DNA of 64,000 nucleotides from Narthecium ossifragum (lineage: Eukaryota; Streptophyta; Magnoliopsida; Dioscoreales; Nartheciaceae). Position numbers and translations under genes: made by a program. Positions within the stretch are counted from its first letter, which is position 1; each line of letters starts with the position of its first letter. The notes below the pieces were generated by a model that made no database searches, was not told where the DNA came from, and saw only the letters and a program-made list of their open reading frames with translations. The DNA lies in contig OY986967.1 of assembly GCA_963920575.1 (NCBI GenBank), positions 21,097,648 through 21,161,647 on the forward strand, in the 5' to 3' direction. Of this stretch, positions 1-10,196 are shown in pieces.

Positions 1-1537
1 TTAAGTATGTGTAGCTTTAGGTTTCAATCATGCAAATATTATCTTTCCTCGCAATTAATGTTAATCTTGTTAGATTTATGTGTGTATTTAATTGCGTAGA
101 ATAAACGGGCTGACAGTATGCCCTTTACCACTTCATGGTTGAACCAAGGGAGTTATGCCCTTGGGATGTTTAGATAATTGAACGGGCCGAAGGTGTGCCC
201 TAGATTGTATCCACTATATTTATTGTTGTTGTTGTGATTGCGTGGTCGGGGTTGTGCCTCGTTATAGAAATTACTGTTGACGGCTGTGGATGTCATTGTA
301 ATGCCGAAATTTTGATTGAATGTGGTGTTGCTTGTTTACGGCCCGTGGGCACCGTTATAATATTGGATGATTGTAATTTAGACCTTTATCTGCTTTAGTC
401 CCCTTACTATGTTTACTCTTTGGCAAGCTGTAGGCTATGCCTAGCCCTGTATGTTGTGATGTCATACTGTTGCATGCTTATCTTTCTGCATTTCTGTGCG
501 CGTGAGCATTCCATGCATTTGCTTGCATTAGAAGCATTAAGGATAGGTGGTAGGCGATGGATTCGATCGCCGATCCGGGGTTCTCGGGTAGTCCGGGTCT
601 AGCCCGAGGACCGGGGTTTGGGGTAGTCGAGGATTAGGACGTGATTGTCATCAATGACTATGTTTGATATTATTTGAGGATTATTAGGTAGTCGGACTGG
701 AATATTGTGGTTGAGGTTTAGAGGTCGTGTTGTTTCTCCAAGGCCAAGTGCTAAGGATGGATGTCGATGCGTTCCCTGACATGTGTGTCCCCATGAGAGA
801 TGATATGACTGGGCAGGGTGGTACCTGGACAGGAGCCCGCAGTCTTTGTTTCCTCTCGTTTGTTCTTGGGTAAGGGTGATCTCGCATGGTACCGTTCCCC
901 TGTTGGTGCTTAGGGTGATCTTAGTAATATGTTCAAGAGAGAGGTTCATGACAGGAGCCCTTGGGACATCGATAGGGTTATGGGACCCTTGACATTCCTT
1001 AGACTTAGGCGGAGAGACAACACAGTTGTCGTTTTCCTTCCTTCAGTGTGACGTAGAATAGCGTAGAACCCTACTGAGCTTTGTTTCTCACTCCTACCTG
1101 GGCTGCATCGGCGATGCAGGTCGATGCAGTTCCTTCTTTTTTCAGGTAGTTGCGGCTTAGAGGCGACACTCCCCTTGGCGGCGTGTGAGATCGAGGACAA
1201 CATCACTTTATCTTATTCAATTGATGTACATCCTTGAATGTATGAATTGTAATATGAAGGAGACATGTATTTGTATTTCAATTTGATGTAAATTGATCAG
1301 AGATTGCTGTACTCAGAGGACTTGAACCATTATTGTATCTTTTTAAAGTTAATTGAGTATTGTAGTGGTTAATTTGTATTATGATTTGATGATAGGATAG
1401 TTTAAATAAATTGTGAATATTATAATCATGCATCAGGTTTAAAAGTGATGTTTACAAGGGAGACTCTTGTCGCTTGATTTTAGATTTAGGACCTACACGT
1501 CCCTGCCTAGATGGGTTTTCTGGGTCGGGGCGTGATA
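1..1537 (+). mobile_element. 3' part of a Ty3/gypsy (chromovirus-type) LTR
   Basis: The stretch is recognisably related to the 3' halves of the LTRs at 27772-30389 and 35416-37902: the GCTATGCCTAGCCCTGTATG block (near 434-453), the CATCGATAGGGTTATGGGACC block (near 967), the AACCCTACTGAGCTT block (near 1070) and the terminal GGGTTTTCTGGGTCGGGGCG block. It ends near 1537 in CGTGATA where the relatives end in TGTGACA. No tRNA primer site follows, so this is a 3' LTR, a solo LTR or a broken 5' LTR; its left side lies outside the window. It has no coding content. Confidence 0.75.
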
Positions 1538-1630
1538 GAAGGTTTTCCAAATTCAAAGGTTATCATCGGCCAAATTGCAGTGGAAGACAAAGATGCTTTA
1601 TCTGATGGCAGATTCGTAAATAACTGAAGA

Positions 1631-2265
1631 TGTCGACTAGTTATGCAATTCTGTCGGTTTTAGATTCAATTCTGACAGTTCCAAATCAGTTCTAAGACAG
1701 TTCAGAGCAGTGTCAAGATAGTTCCAGAGCAGTTCATACGGTTTCAAGATAGTTCCAGAACAGTTCAAACGGTTCCAAAATGATTACGTCAGAAACTATA
1801 AAAAGCAGGAAGATGAAGAAGAGATCTATCTCCCGAAATCAAAAGCAAACCAGTTTTTTATATTTATTTCCAATGTAGGCTTTTATCTTTATTTTCAATG
1901 TAGCCTTATTTATCTTACTGAAGCTTTTTGTTTCCTTTAATTTCCTGCAATGAAGTTTTTTATTCATTGGAGTAGTGCTAGTATAATTCCATTCATAGGA
2001 GTAGTTCTAGCATAGTTCTATCACTCATAGGAGTAGTTCTAGTATAGTTCATCACCCATTATTCTCATTTTCCATGACTTATAATCATTCATTTTGTCTC
2101 CACTTCTCCTATTCCATTTTCCACTATCTTTACTTCACATCCATTTTTTCTGTAGCTTCAACACCTCTATTCGAATTGAGTGTTTGAAGTAGTTGAACCT
2201 AAACACATTTAGACATTTTGACTATTTTGACTCTGCCGGTTGACGACAAGATTTCCTGGTCAACA
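1631..2265 (+). mobile_element. LTR-like remnant of a different retrotransposon
   Basis: The stretch starts TGTCGACTAG and ends CTGGTCAACA, which are near-perfect inverted ends of the kind LTRs have. A TATA-like motif (ACTATAAAAAGC) lies near 1796. Upstream of it, 1675-1775 is built of imperfect repeats of CAGTTCCAGA/GCAGTTC. Downstream, the unit CATAGGAGTAGTTCTAG recurs about three times (1969-2050). The 5-bp flanks (GAAGA and GTATG) do not match, so it may be a decayed solo LTR or one LTR of a deleted element. I infer its class only from these structural signs. Confidence 0.45.
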
Positions 2266-2820
2266 GTATGATTAAAGTGCATTTACAACCCTAAGTTCGG
2301 ATGATAAATTAAGCTATTACAAAAAAAACGAATCGCCACCGAGGACCCTGTAATCCATCCCATAAGACACCAATTTTTGTTGTTGCAGTGTGAAATTTTT
2401 CTCCCGCATGTGTAGTGGTCCAAAAGCAAAATAGAAACCGTCACAATTCAAAAATAAGTGGTGGCTACAAGATAAATTGGAAAATGTTGGTTCTGGGCTT
2501 GAGCTTTGGGTCGCCTATGGTGGGCAAGGTCCAAGTCTGCATTGGCCCATAATCCACACCATTAAATCTTAGCGCATGTTTGATTCTAGTATAGGTACAA
2601 CCAATCCCAAAATCGGCTGCACCAATTCTGAAATAACAACCAAATAAAGTGGGATTCCGAGATAGTTCTTATCCCGGATTTCAGCGTCATTATCCTGGAA
2701 TTATAATCTTTTCTTCTTTAATCAAGTTAATTATGTCGAATAATTTATTCAAAAGTTGAGGTGAATATATGTATTATAATATTAATAAAACAAGAAAATA
2801 TTATTATTTAAATTATATGC
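2266..2820. other. AT-rich intergenic stretch, nothing assigned
   Basis: No ORF or family match can be supported here. A block at 2572-2700 (starting GCGCATGTTTGATTC) resembles the end of a MITE, but I could not find its partner terminus. The copia insertion follows directly at 2826. Confidence 0.4.
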
Positions 2821-2825
2821 GTTAT

Positions 2826-3177
2826 TGTTATGAATGTATCATGGAAATAGGTAATCCCCTTGCTTGCTCACTTCTAACTCATATTTCATGCTAATTGCAA
2901 GTGGACAAGGAGAAGAGGGGATATGAGAAGAGGAACTCTACTTCTAAGAAGATAGCAAGGAGAAGAAGCAATACGAGATGAGGAGCTCAATCTCACCACA
3001 TCCTTTTCTTGTTCATCCATGCCTATTTATAGGCAAATGGGAGGATATGAAGACAAAGCATCATTGAATGCTTTTGTCTCAATCCAATTTCCATCAACAA
3101 GGCTAGTCATTCATCAAGACTAGTCATTCATCAATAGTGGGCATGTGATCTCATTCACATGCACACATTTTACAATA
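2826..3177 (-). repeat. 3' LTR of the copia element
   Basis: Direct copy of 8824-9175. Read on the plus strand it begins TGTTATGAATG and ends TTTTACAATA, so in sense orientation the LTR is TATTGTAAAA...CATAACA, with TA instead of TG at its 5' end. The sense TATA motif is CCTATAAATAGG (plus-strand CCTATTTATAGG near 3020-3031). Confidence 0.9.
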
Positions 3178-3187
3178 CTCCCTCTTG
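3178..3187 (-). promoter_or_regulatory. Polypurine tract of the copia element
   Basis: In sense orientation CAAGAGGGAG abuts the 3' LTR. This is the usual position and composition of the plus-strand DNA primer. It also fixes the LTR boundary so that the ATA triplet belongs to the LTR. Confidence 0.7.
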
Positions 3188-3434
3188 AATGACTAAAATA
3201 TGCCTCGTTACAAAACTTTGCTAAGAAAAACCCAGTGGAATAAAAACTTAGCGAAGGAAAAGAGTACACCATTTTTGCCTAGAAAGGTATTAGGCCATCA
3301 TGACTGCCTCGTTAAAACCTTGCCAAAGAAAACCCAGTCGGAAAAACCTTGGCGAAGGAAAAAGAGTACAGTACCTGAATACCTTCTAAGATTATAACTC
3401 CCCCTCATAAAGATATGAGATAAGCTTCAGGTGC

Positions 3435-6400
3435 TCAGCACAATAAATCCTTGAGACGACGCATCCCGATGCCATGCACTAGCTTTTTGAAGGTTGTCGT
3501 TGGTAGTGCCTTTGTAAATAAATCAGCTGAGTTGTCACTAGAGCGTATCGATATCACCGCTCTCCTGGAGCTCATGCGTGTAGAAGAATTTTGGAGATAT
3601 GTGCTTGGTCCTATCGCCCTTGATATAACCGCCTCTAATTTGAGTGATGCATGCGGCATTATCTTCATATAATATCGTCGGGATATTCCTGATTGAAGAT
3701 AACCCACAAGTGCCTTGAATATGCTCTATCATGCTTCTCAACCATATACACTCTCTACCTGCTTCATGAATGGCAAGTATCTCAGCATGATTTGAAGAGG
3801 TAGCAGTTAGTGTCTGCTTCATAGATCGCCAACATATAGCAGCGCCGCCATATAAAAAAATATAGCCGGTTTGTGACTTGGCCTTATGTGGATCAGAGAG
3901 ATAACCAGCATATGCGTAGCCGACTAACTGTGGTATCGAATTATTTGGAAAAAATAGTCCGAGATCTGTAGTTCCACGAAGATAGCGTAGAATGTGCTTG
4001 ATGCCATTCCAATGCCTTCGGGTCGGTGCAGAACTGAATCTTGCTAATAAATTGACTGCAAAGGCTATATCGGGCATTGTGCAATTTGCCAGATACATGA
4101 GAGCTCCAATTGCGCTAAGATATGGTACTTCAGGATTAAGAAGTTCTTCACCATCTTCATGAGGACGAAAAGGATCTTTCTTCACATCAAGAGATCGGAC
4201 AACCATTGGAGAACTCAATAGATGAGTTTTGTCCATATAAAATTGTCTTAGAACCTTCTCTATATAATTTGATTGGTGAACCAATATTCCATTTGAAAAG
4301 TGCTCGATCTGCAGGCCGAGACAAAATTTTGTCTTTCCAAGATCTTTCAATTCAAATTCCTTCTTTAAATAGTCAGATGCCTTAGTGAGCTCTTCAGGAG
4401 TCCCAATTAAGTTTAAGTCATCGACATATATTGCAATAATAGTAAATCCGGAATTTGATTTCTTAGTGAAAACACATGGGCAAATTTTATTGTTTATGTA
4501 TCCCTCTTTCAGGAGGTATTCACTGAGTCGATTGTACCACATCCGGCCAGATTGTTATAACCCATATAAGGATCTTTGAAGTTTAATAGAATACAGATCC
4601 CGAAATTTATTTGCTTCAGGCAATTTAAGTCCTTCAGGGACTTTCATATAAATGTCACTATCTAGTGACCCATATAAGTATGCCGTGACTACATCCATTA
4701 GATGCATATCTAGTCTTTCTGAGACTGCTAAACAAATCAAGAAGCGAAAGGTTATTGCATCCATTACAGGGGAGTATGTCTCCTCATAGTCTATACCAGG
4801 TTTCTGCGAGAAACCTTGTGCTACAAGCCGTGCTTTATATCGCACAATCTCATTTTTCTCATTTCGCTTGCGTACAAATACCCATTTGTATCACACTGGT
4901 TTGACATCTTCTGGTGTCTGGACCACAGGTCCAAAAACATTTCGTTTTGCCAGCGAGTCTAATTCAGCTTTAATAGCTTCTTTCCATTTTGGCCAATCAA
5001 CTCTACGTCGACATTCTTCGACAGATTTTGGCTCAGGTTCTTCATTACTTCCAGTAATGTCAAGAGCAACTGCATATGCAAATGAGTTGTTGACAACAAT
5101 TTCATGTCTGTTCCACCTTTTCTCAGTGTGCGCACAATTTATCGAGATCTCATGATTTTCAGATATCTGTACCTCTTCTGGAGGCGCCTAAACCTCTTTG
5201 GGAGGTGCTTGAACCTCTTCGGGGGATGTCTCTTCAGGGGTATCAGTCTTTTGGCCAGTTTGTTCTTGTACCCTTCTTTTCCTTGGGACCTTATCCTTGG
5301 CTCCAATAGGTCTCCCACGCTTCTGGCGTGCTTTAGATTCACATGCTTTATGACCCTCGGATTGTTCTTTTGGAACATCAATCCGGGCTGGAGCATTTGC
5401 AGCTGGAATATGTGACTTTATCACTCGTTGTGAATCAGTAAATGCATCATGCATCTGATTCGCAATTTTCTGTAAATGTATAATCTTCTGAACTTCGAGT
5501 TCAGTTTGACTTGTTCTAGGATCAAGATGAGACAACGTCGAAATGTTCCATACAACTTCATTTTGAGTTTCTGGCTTCTTCTTTTCTCCCCCTAATGGTG
5601 GGAAAACTGACTCATCAATGTGACAGTCAGCAAAACGTGCTCTAAACAAATCCCCTGTTAAAGGCTCTATGTACTTAATGATAGAAGGGGAGTCAAAACC
5701 AACATAAATACTAAGCCGGCGCTGAGGACCCATCTTGGTTCTCTGAGGTGGAGGAATTGGAACATGAACTGCACATCCAAAAGTCCTTAAGTGAGAAATA
5801 TTTGGTTGCTGGCCAAAGACAAGTTGTACTGGTGAAAATTTATGATATGCAGATGGCCTGACTCGGATCAAAGATGTTGCATGCAATACAGCATGTCCCC
5901 AAGCTGAGACAGGTAACTTGGATTTCATAAGCAATGGTCTAGCTATCAGTTGGATGCGTTTGATAAGTGATTTTGCTAGGCCATTCTGAGTATGTGTATG
6001 CGCAACAGGGTGTTCTACATTTATCCCTATTGATACACAATAATCTAAAAATGCTTGAGATGTAAACTCACCAGCATTGTCAAGACGAATTGTCTTGATG
6101 GGATAGTCTGGAAACTGAGCTCGTAACTGAATGATCTGAGCTAAAAGTTTAGCAAAAGCAATGTTACGAGTGGATAAAAGACATACATGTGACCATCTTG
6201 TGGATGCATCTATTAAGACCATGAAATATCGAAATGGTCCACTTGAAGGATGAATGGGCCCACATATATCACCTTGGATTCGCTCCAAGAAATTTGGAGA
6301 TTCAGAGGTGACCTTAGAAGGGGATGGTCTCACTATTAGCTTTCCTTGGAAGCAAGAAGCACATGGATATTTACTAGCCAAAAGAATCTTCTGGTTCTTA

Positions 6401-6960
6401 AGATTATGTCCATGTGAATTCTCAATGATTCGACGCATCATCACCGATCCAGGGTGACCAAGTCGATCATGTCAACGCATAAAATCACTTGGATTAGTGC
6501 ACTTCTGGTGCATCACAGCATGTGATTCTATTGGTCTTATTTTCGTATAGTATAGACCAGAAAAAAGGGCAGGAAGCTTCTCAAGTACATGCTTCTGGCA
6601 TGAAACTGTAAGTGTGATGCATAGATACTATATACCAGTTTCATTCGTCGTTTCCATATGATATCCATTACGACGTAAATCCTTGAAACTGAGTAAATTT
6701 CTTCTGAATTTAGTAGAGTATAGTGCATCATTAATAGATAGTTTTGTTCCTATGGGCAAAACTATGGTTGCTCTCCCGGAGCCTTCTATCAGGTCTGCAG
6801 GACCCGATATTGTATTAACATTCGACTCTTTTAATGTTAATTGTGAGAAGTACTTACGATCTTGGAGGATCGTGTTTGTGGTTGCACTGTCTGCAAGACA
6901 TGCGTCGCCATCCATCTGGGAAACAATTAGAGCAATATATACATTCATAGAAATATGCAT
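3435..6960 (-). pseudogene. Copia pol polyprotein (protease, integrase, RT, RNase H), disrupted
   Basis: Protease: 6628-6960 has the DSATTNTIL active-site region, where DSG/DSA is usual. Integrase: 5188-6444 shows GDICGP (first Asp) and RLDNAGEF (second Asp). The motif normally written NGxAES reads NGLAKS near 5965-5985, so the catalytic Glu is Lys. RT begins in 4555-4845 (RYKARLVAQGFSQKPG) and continues in 3538-4542 with the catalytic IYVDDLNLIG motif; a stop separates the two at YGL-stop-QSGRMWY (about 4555), and another lies just upstream of the RT start (PV-stop-YKWVF, near 4890). RNase H follows (SQTGYIFLYGGAAICWRS), and the last piece (ADLFTKALPTTTFKKLVHG) lies in another frame at 3435-3707. 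Gag and protease are also not joined in frame. The protein products named are the known roles of the family; this copy should be enzymatically dead. Confidence 0.92.
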
Positions 6961-7043
6961 GAACTACAAAGCGTTCAAAGATACATAGAGAAAACAAGCA
7001 AAGTACATATTAGTAGATATAAGCATACTTATAATACATGATT

Positions 7044-8120
7044 TCAGTAGGTGTCCATCCATTCCTCAGATCCTACGATGAAGTCTGATACATCTAGAGA
7101 CGTACCAACCATGGGGTTACCAGGAAGGGGAATATCAGCCAGGCCATCAAAATCTGTGAAGTTCATTTCAGCACATTTCTTCTTTCCCTTGGCTGTGTGC
7201 TGCTCCACAACATGCTTGGGTGCACGACAGTTGCGAGACCAGTGCCCTTTTCCCCCACATCGGTAGCATTCATCATCATTCTTCTTGGAGGTTCCGTCTT
7301 CAGGCTCATTTCTCTTTCTATTTTCTACTTGATCATTCTTAGGGTAGGGAGTAGGATCACTATTTCCTTCGCGGTAGTAATGGAACCTGTCATTATATCG
7401 CCCACGACCACGGCCTCGTCCACGCCCGCGTCCACGGCCACGGCCTCGTCCACGCCCGCGCCCACGACCACGGCCTCGTCCACGCCGTCGTCCGTGGCCA
7501 TGTCCACGATGGGCATTAACATTTGCTTCAGGAAATGGGGCAGAACCAGATGGACGAGACTCATGATTTTTTAACAGAATTTGGTTCTGTCTCTCAGCTC
7601 TAAGTAAGGCATCAATCAGTTTAGAATACTTCTTATAATCACGTTGCCTATACTGCTGTTGTAAAATCAAGTTCGAGACATGGAAGGTGGAGAATGTCTT
7701 CTCAAGTTTGTCTTGGTCAGATATGGGTTGGCCACATAGTTCTAATTGAGATGTGATTTTGTGGAAGGCTGAATTGTATTCACTAACGGTCTTAAAATCC
7801 TGAAGGCGTAGGTGCATCCAGTCGTATTGGGCAGTAGGGAGGATAATAGTTCTTAAGTGTTGAAACCTATCACTTAGGTTTTTCCACAAATCTAGTGGGT
7901 CCCTCACAGCAAGGTACTCATTTTTAAGGTCTTCATGGATGTGGTGACGGAGAAATATAATGGCATTGTCTTTTTCATTTGGCGTTGCAACATTCCCCTC
8001 CTTAATAGTGCTCTCCATGTTTCTAGCATTTAGATGGAGTTCAGCATCCAGCGCCCAGGATAAATAGTTACTGCCGGTAACATCTAGGGGAAGGAACTCC
8101 AACTTCACTAAGCTAACCAT
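7044..8120 (-). CDS. Copia Gag, intact reading frame
   Basis: The frame gives 358 residues starting at the ATG at 8120; a GTG 15 bases upstream is in frame but unlikely to be the start. The N-terminal half is the copia gag core (NYLSWALDAELHLNA, then FLRHHIHEDLKNEYL, the usual helical UBN2-type region, which assembles the virus-like particle). An Arg-Gly repeat tract of about 40 residues follows (encoded near 7400-7500). Next is one zinc knuckle, CYRCGGKGHWSRNC, with the CX2CX4HX4C spacing that binds RNA. The frame stops after the acidic tail SEEWMDTY. Unlike pol, this ORF has no break, so the copy could still supply Gag if transcribed. The downstream protease frame is separated by stops, so no Gag-Pol fusion is possible here without readthrough. 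Confidence 0.85.
   Translation of the reverse strand: MVSLVKLEFLPLDVTGSNYLSWALDAELHLNARNMESTIKEGNVATPNEKDNAIIFLRHHIHEDLKNEYLAVRDPLDLWKNLSDRFQHLRTIILPTAQYDWMHLRLQDFKTVSEYNSAFHKITSQLELCGQPISDQDKLEKTFSTFHVSNLILQQQYRQRDYKKYSKLIDALLRAERQNQILLKNHESRPSGSAPFPEANVNAHRGHGHGRRRGRGRGRGRGRGRGRGRGRGRGRGRGRGRYNDRFHYYREGNSDPTPYPKNDQVENRKRNEPEDGTSKKNDDECYRCGGKGHWSRNCRAPKHVVEQHTAKGKKKCAEMNFTDFDGLADIPLPGNPMVGTSLDVSDFIVGSEEWMDTY
7400..7500 (-). repeat. Coding minisatellite for the Gag Arg-Gly tract
   Basis: Imperfect repeats of GGCCTCGTCCACGCCCGCG/CCACGACCAC encode alternating Gly and Arg on the minus strand. The run is in frame and length-variable by nature. RG tracts commonly bind RNA, and here it sits just before the zinc knuckle. 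Confidence 0.8.
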
Positions 8121-8176
8121 GATCAGACTGTACAAAATAAATATGCCAAGAATTAAATAAAAGAAATAGCAGCAAA

Positions 8177-8295
8177 TTTTTTTTTTTTTTTTTTTTTGAG
8201 CCCAGGTTTTCCTGGCGGATCGGTGATCCGGATTCGAACCTTAGGCTTCATTCCCATAAGTCCGAGCGACCGCACTGGCCAACTCAGACGACCCC
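8177..8295 (-). mobile_element. tRNA-derived SINE inserted in the copia leader
   Basis: Read on the minus strand, the unit starts GGGGTCGTCTGAGTTGGCC and has an A-box-like TGAGTTGGCCAGTGCGG (8270-8286). It has a consensus B box GGTTCGAATCC (8230-8240) and ends in a run of 21 A (plus-strand T run 8177-8197). Pol III boxes at tRNA spacing plus an A tail define a tRNA-type SINE. I found no convincing target duplication. It lies between the Gag start and the hairpin array and shares the orientation of the copia element. Confidence 0.8.
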
Positions 8296-8413
8296 GGATG
8301 GCTGATAATATCCCGCACTAAAATGCATATATAGTGAATGACTAATATGAACTGTAGATATCAGAGCATTAAGCAAATACACACTTTATGTATTATAATA
8401 AAAATTAATGCAT

Positions 8414-8645
8414 GTACTTCTGGTACTGAAAATATTTTCGCACTTCAGGTACGAGATTATGTGCTTTAGGCACAAGATAGTGTTTTGCACTTCGGGTGCA
8501 AATTAAATGCTTCAGGCACTATTGTAGTAACTTGTGCTTCAGACACCAAATTGTGTGCTTCAGGCACTCTCTTAATTTGTACTTCGGATACAAGAAATTT
8601 TGTACTTCTGGTACAATCATTTTACCATGTGTGTTTCAGGCATCA
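8414..8645 (-). repeat. Tandem array of about ten short stem-loops in the copia leader
   Basis: Ten 13-base units recur at 21-31 base spacing (8414, 8440, 8461, 8487, about 8507, 8534, 8555, 8579, 8602 and 8632). In sense RNA each is a 4-bp stem closing a five-base loop. Most loops are CUGAA, CAGAA or CCGAA. The stems change sequence but keep pairing: GUAC/GUAC, GUGC/GCAC and GCAC/GUGC. Units at 8440, 8507, 8534 and 8579 have one G-U wobble in the sense RNA, two of them at the stem end. The last unit (8632) pairs poorly. The array lies between the primer site and gag, where retroelements keep packaging, dimerisation or translation signals. Its function is unknown to me. Confidence 0.75.
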
Positions 8646-8799
8646 CAATGGTTTATTCTTCATATATAGCTTGTAGTTCAAAATATTATATGATCCAGGT
8701 TAGAATAAATGTAACCATGATCCAGGTTAGAATAAATGTAACCAGTACAAAATAATAGGTAGTAAGATATACCTGACTGGTTCTCTCCTTTTCTCTATG

Positions 8800-8823
8800 T
8801 GGCAGAATCTCGTGCTGATAACG
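8800..8823 (-). promoter_or_regulatory. Primer-binding region of the copia element
   Basis: Immediately inside the 5' LTR the sense strand reads CGTTATCAGCACGAGATTC. The TATCAGCACGA motif next to the LTR is common in plant copia elements. I do not assign the tRNA. Confidence 0.6.
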
Positions 8824-9175
8824 TGTTATGAATGTATTATGGAAATAGGTAATCCCCTTGCTTGCTCACTTCTAACTCATACTTCATGCTAATTGCAAGT
8901 GGACAAGGAGAAGAGGGGATATGAGAAGAGGAACTCTACTCATAAGAAGATAGCAAGGAGAAGAAGCAATACGAGATGAGGAGCTCAATCTCACCACATC
9001 CTTCACTTGTTCATCCATGCCTATTTATAGGCAAATGGGAGGATATGAAGACAAAGCATCATTGAATGCTTTTGTCTCAATCCAATTTCCATCAACAAGG
9101 CTAGTCATTCATCAAGACTAGTCATGCATCAATAGTGGGCATGTGATCTCATTCACATGCACACATTTTACAATA
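8824..9175 (-). repeat. 5' LTR of the copia element
   Basis: 352 bp, the same length as the 3' LTR. The sense TATA motif CCTATAAATAGG is the complement of the plus-strand CCTATTTATAGG near 9019-9030 and should start transcription toward lower coordinates. Flanked on the right by GTTAT (9176-9180). Confidence 0.9.
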
Positions 9176-9180
9176 GTTAT

Positions 9181-9444
9181 CATATTATATGTATTTTCAT
9201 ATTATTAAGTAATTGATTAAACCCAAGGTGAATATTATATGCATTATCATATAATTAATTAAACTACCAATATGTCCCATAAAAATTCAAAAGTGGAATT
9301 TACTTATTTAGATTTATTTTAATAATATATATTAAAATAATATTATTATATTCATATAAATGGGTTCGCATGAGGATGCGTTGATTGTATGATCATGCCA
9401 TGTGACCATACTATGCCCACGGCGCCGGCAAGAACGCCCTCAAC
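9181..9444. other. AT-rich sequence between the copia element and the LTR stack
   Basis: Repeated ATTATATGTATT-like and ATAATTAATTAAAC-like words; no gene or recognisable element. Confidence 0.4.
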
Positions 9445-10196
9445 CGTGAGGACCCATTCCTCTAACCTGGCTTGACCGCGTAGGTCGGGATCGTACCAAA
9501 TTGGCTTGTTTTCGCGTCAAGCGTGATCTGGTTGATCGCATTGTTGCTTCTGGACCCCAATGAAAATTTGATAAATTGCACCTTGGCGGTTGGTTTCACA
9601 CCTGCGTAGTGCACACACAGCCCTATGTTTGATTTGTGTGCTTATTAGAACCTTAAGCGGGCTTGGGATCGAAAGATCCAAGCTCGGGCATGTAAAAGCT
9701 TGTATTTAGGACAGCTGGCGGCCCATGAGTGATCGGTCGCTCCATGGAGCGATCAATCGGACATGTGTCGGCTGTCCGGATAAGGACGCGAACCGACCTA
9801 GTCCGATCGATCGGTCTGAAGGACCGATCGATCAAACTCGAGCCTATAAGTAACCCGAGACCCTTATGTTTTTCTGATTTTTCTTCTCCACTCCTCCTAC
9901 CTTAGAAATTGTCGTTTGGAGCTTGACCCAGAGGCTTGGGAGGCTTGCCAGGAGCTAGAGGAAAAGATCTACACCCTCCTTGGACGGTTTGATTGAGAAT
10001 CAAACGTGGATTTTGCGTAGTTTGGTAGGTTTTCTTCTTTAATCCTTAGATTAGGTGTTCTTCATGGTTTTAATTGTTTGTTCTTCATTTAAACTATGCT
10101 AGTTGATACTTAGTAGCTTGATTATCATATGATAAGAGTTTGGTAGGATTTGGTTTTGATTTGATATGGATTTAAACAAGTTTTTCCATATGTTAT
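9445..10196 (+). mobile_element. 5' portion of a sense chromovirus-type LTR (outermost layer of the stack)
   Basis: The start CGTGAGGACCCATTCC matches the TGTGAGGACCC starts of the other LTRs with the terminal T changed. It carries the same landmarks: GACCGCGTAGGTCG, a TTGATCGCATTGTTG block, and TTTCACACCTGCGTAG. A palindrome cluster (GATCGATCGG type) at 9735-9835 lies directly before a TATA-like CCTATAAGTAACCC at 9843. The LTR is interrupted at 10197 by the antisense LTR and resumes at 16016. Confidence 0.8.
9735..9840 (+). promoter_or_regulatory. U3 palindrome cluster, CGATCGATCG type
   Basis: Three to four copies of GATCGATCGG-like words (GCGATCAATCGG, CCGATCGATCGG, ACCGATCGATC) in about 100 bp, ending just upstream of CCTATAAGTAAC. 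Position relative to the TATA motif suggests an LTR enhancer; that role is inferred. Confidence 0.6.

Larger units (their letters stand above)
2826..9175 (-). mobile_element. Full-length Ty1/copia retrotransposon with target-site duplication
   Basis: The element has two 352-bp direct LTRs (2826-3177 and 8824-9175) that differ at about eight positions by eye. It is flanked by the identical pentamer GTTAT at 2821-2825 and 9176-9180. In sense (minus) order it has 5' LTR, primer-site region, hairpin-array leader with a SINE, gag, protease, integrase, reverse transcriptase, RNase H, polypurine tract and 3' LTR. The order protease-integrase-RT-RNase H is diagnostic of Ty1/copia. Pol is damaged by stops, a frameshift and a changed integrase catalytic residue, so this copy cannot encode a working polyprotein. 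The similar LTRs point to a fairly recent insertion. Confidence 0.93.

Noticed and set aside
8220..8295. A tRNA gene
   Set aside because: A and B boxes are present, but no cloverleaf acceptor stem can be drawn and a 21-base A tail follows; this is a SINE.
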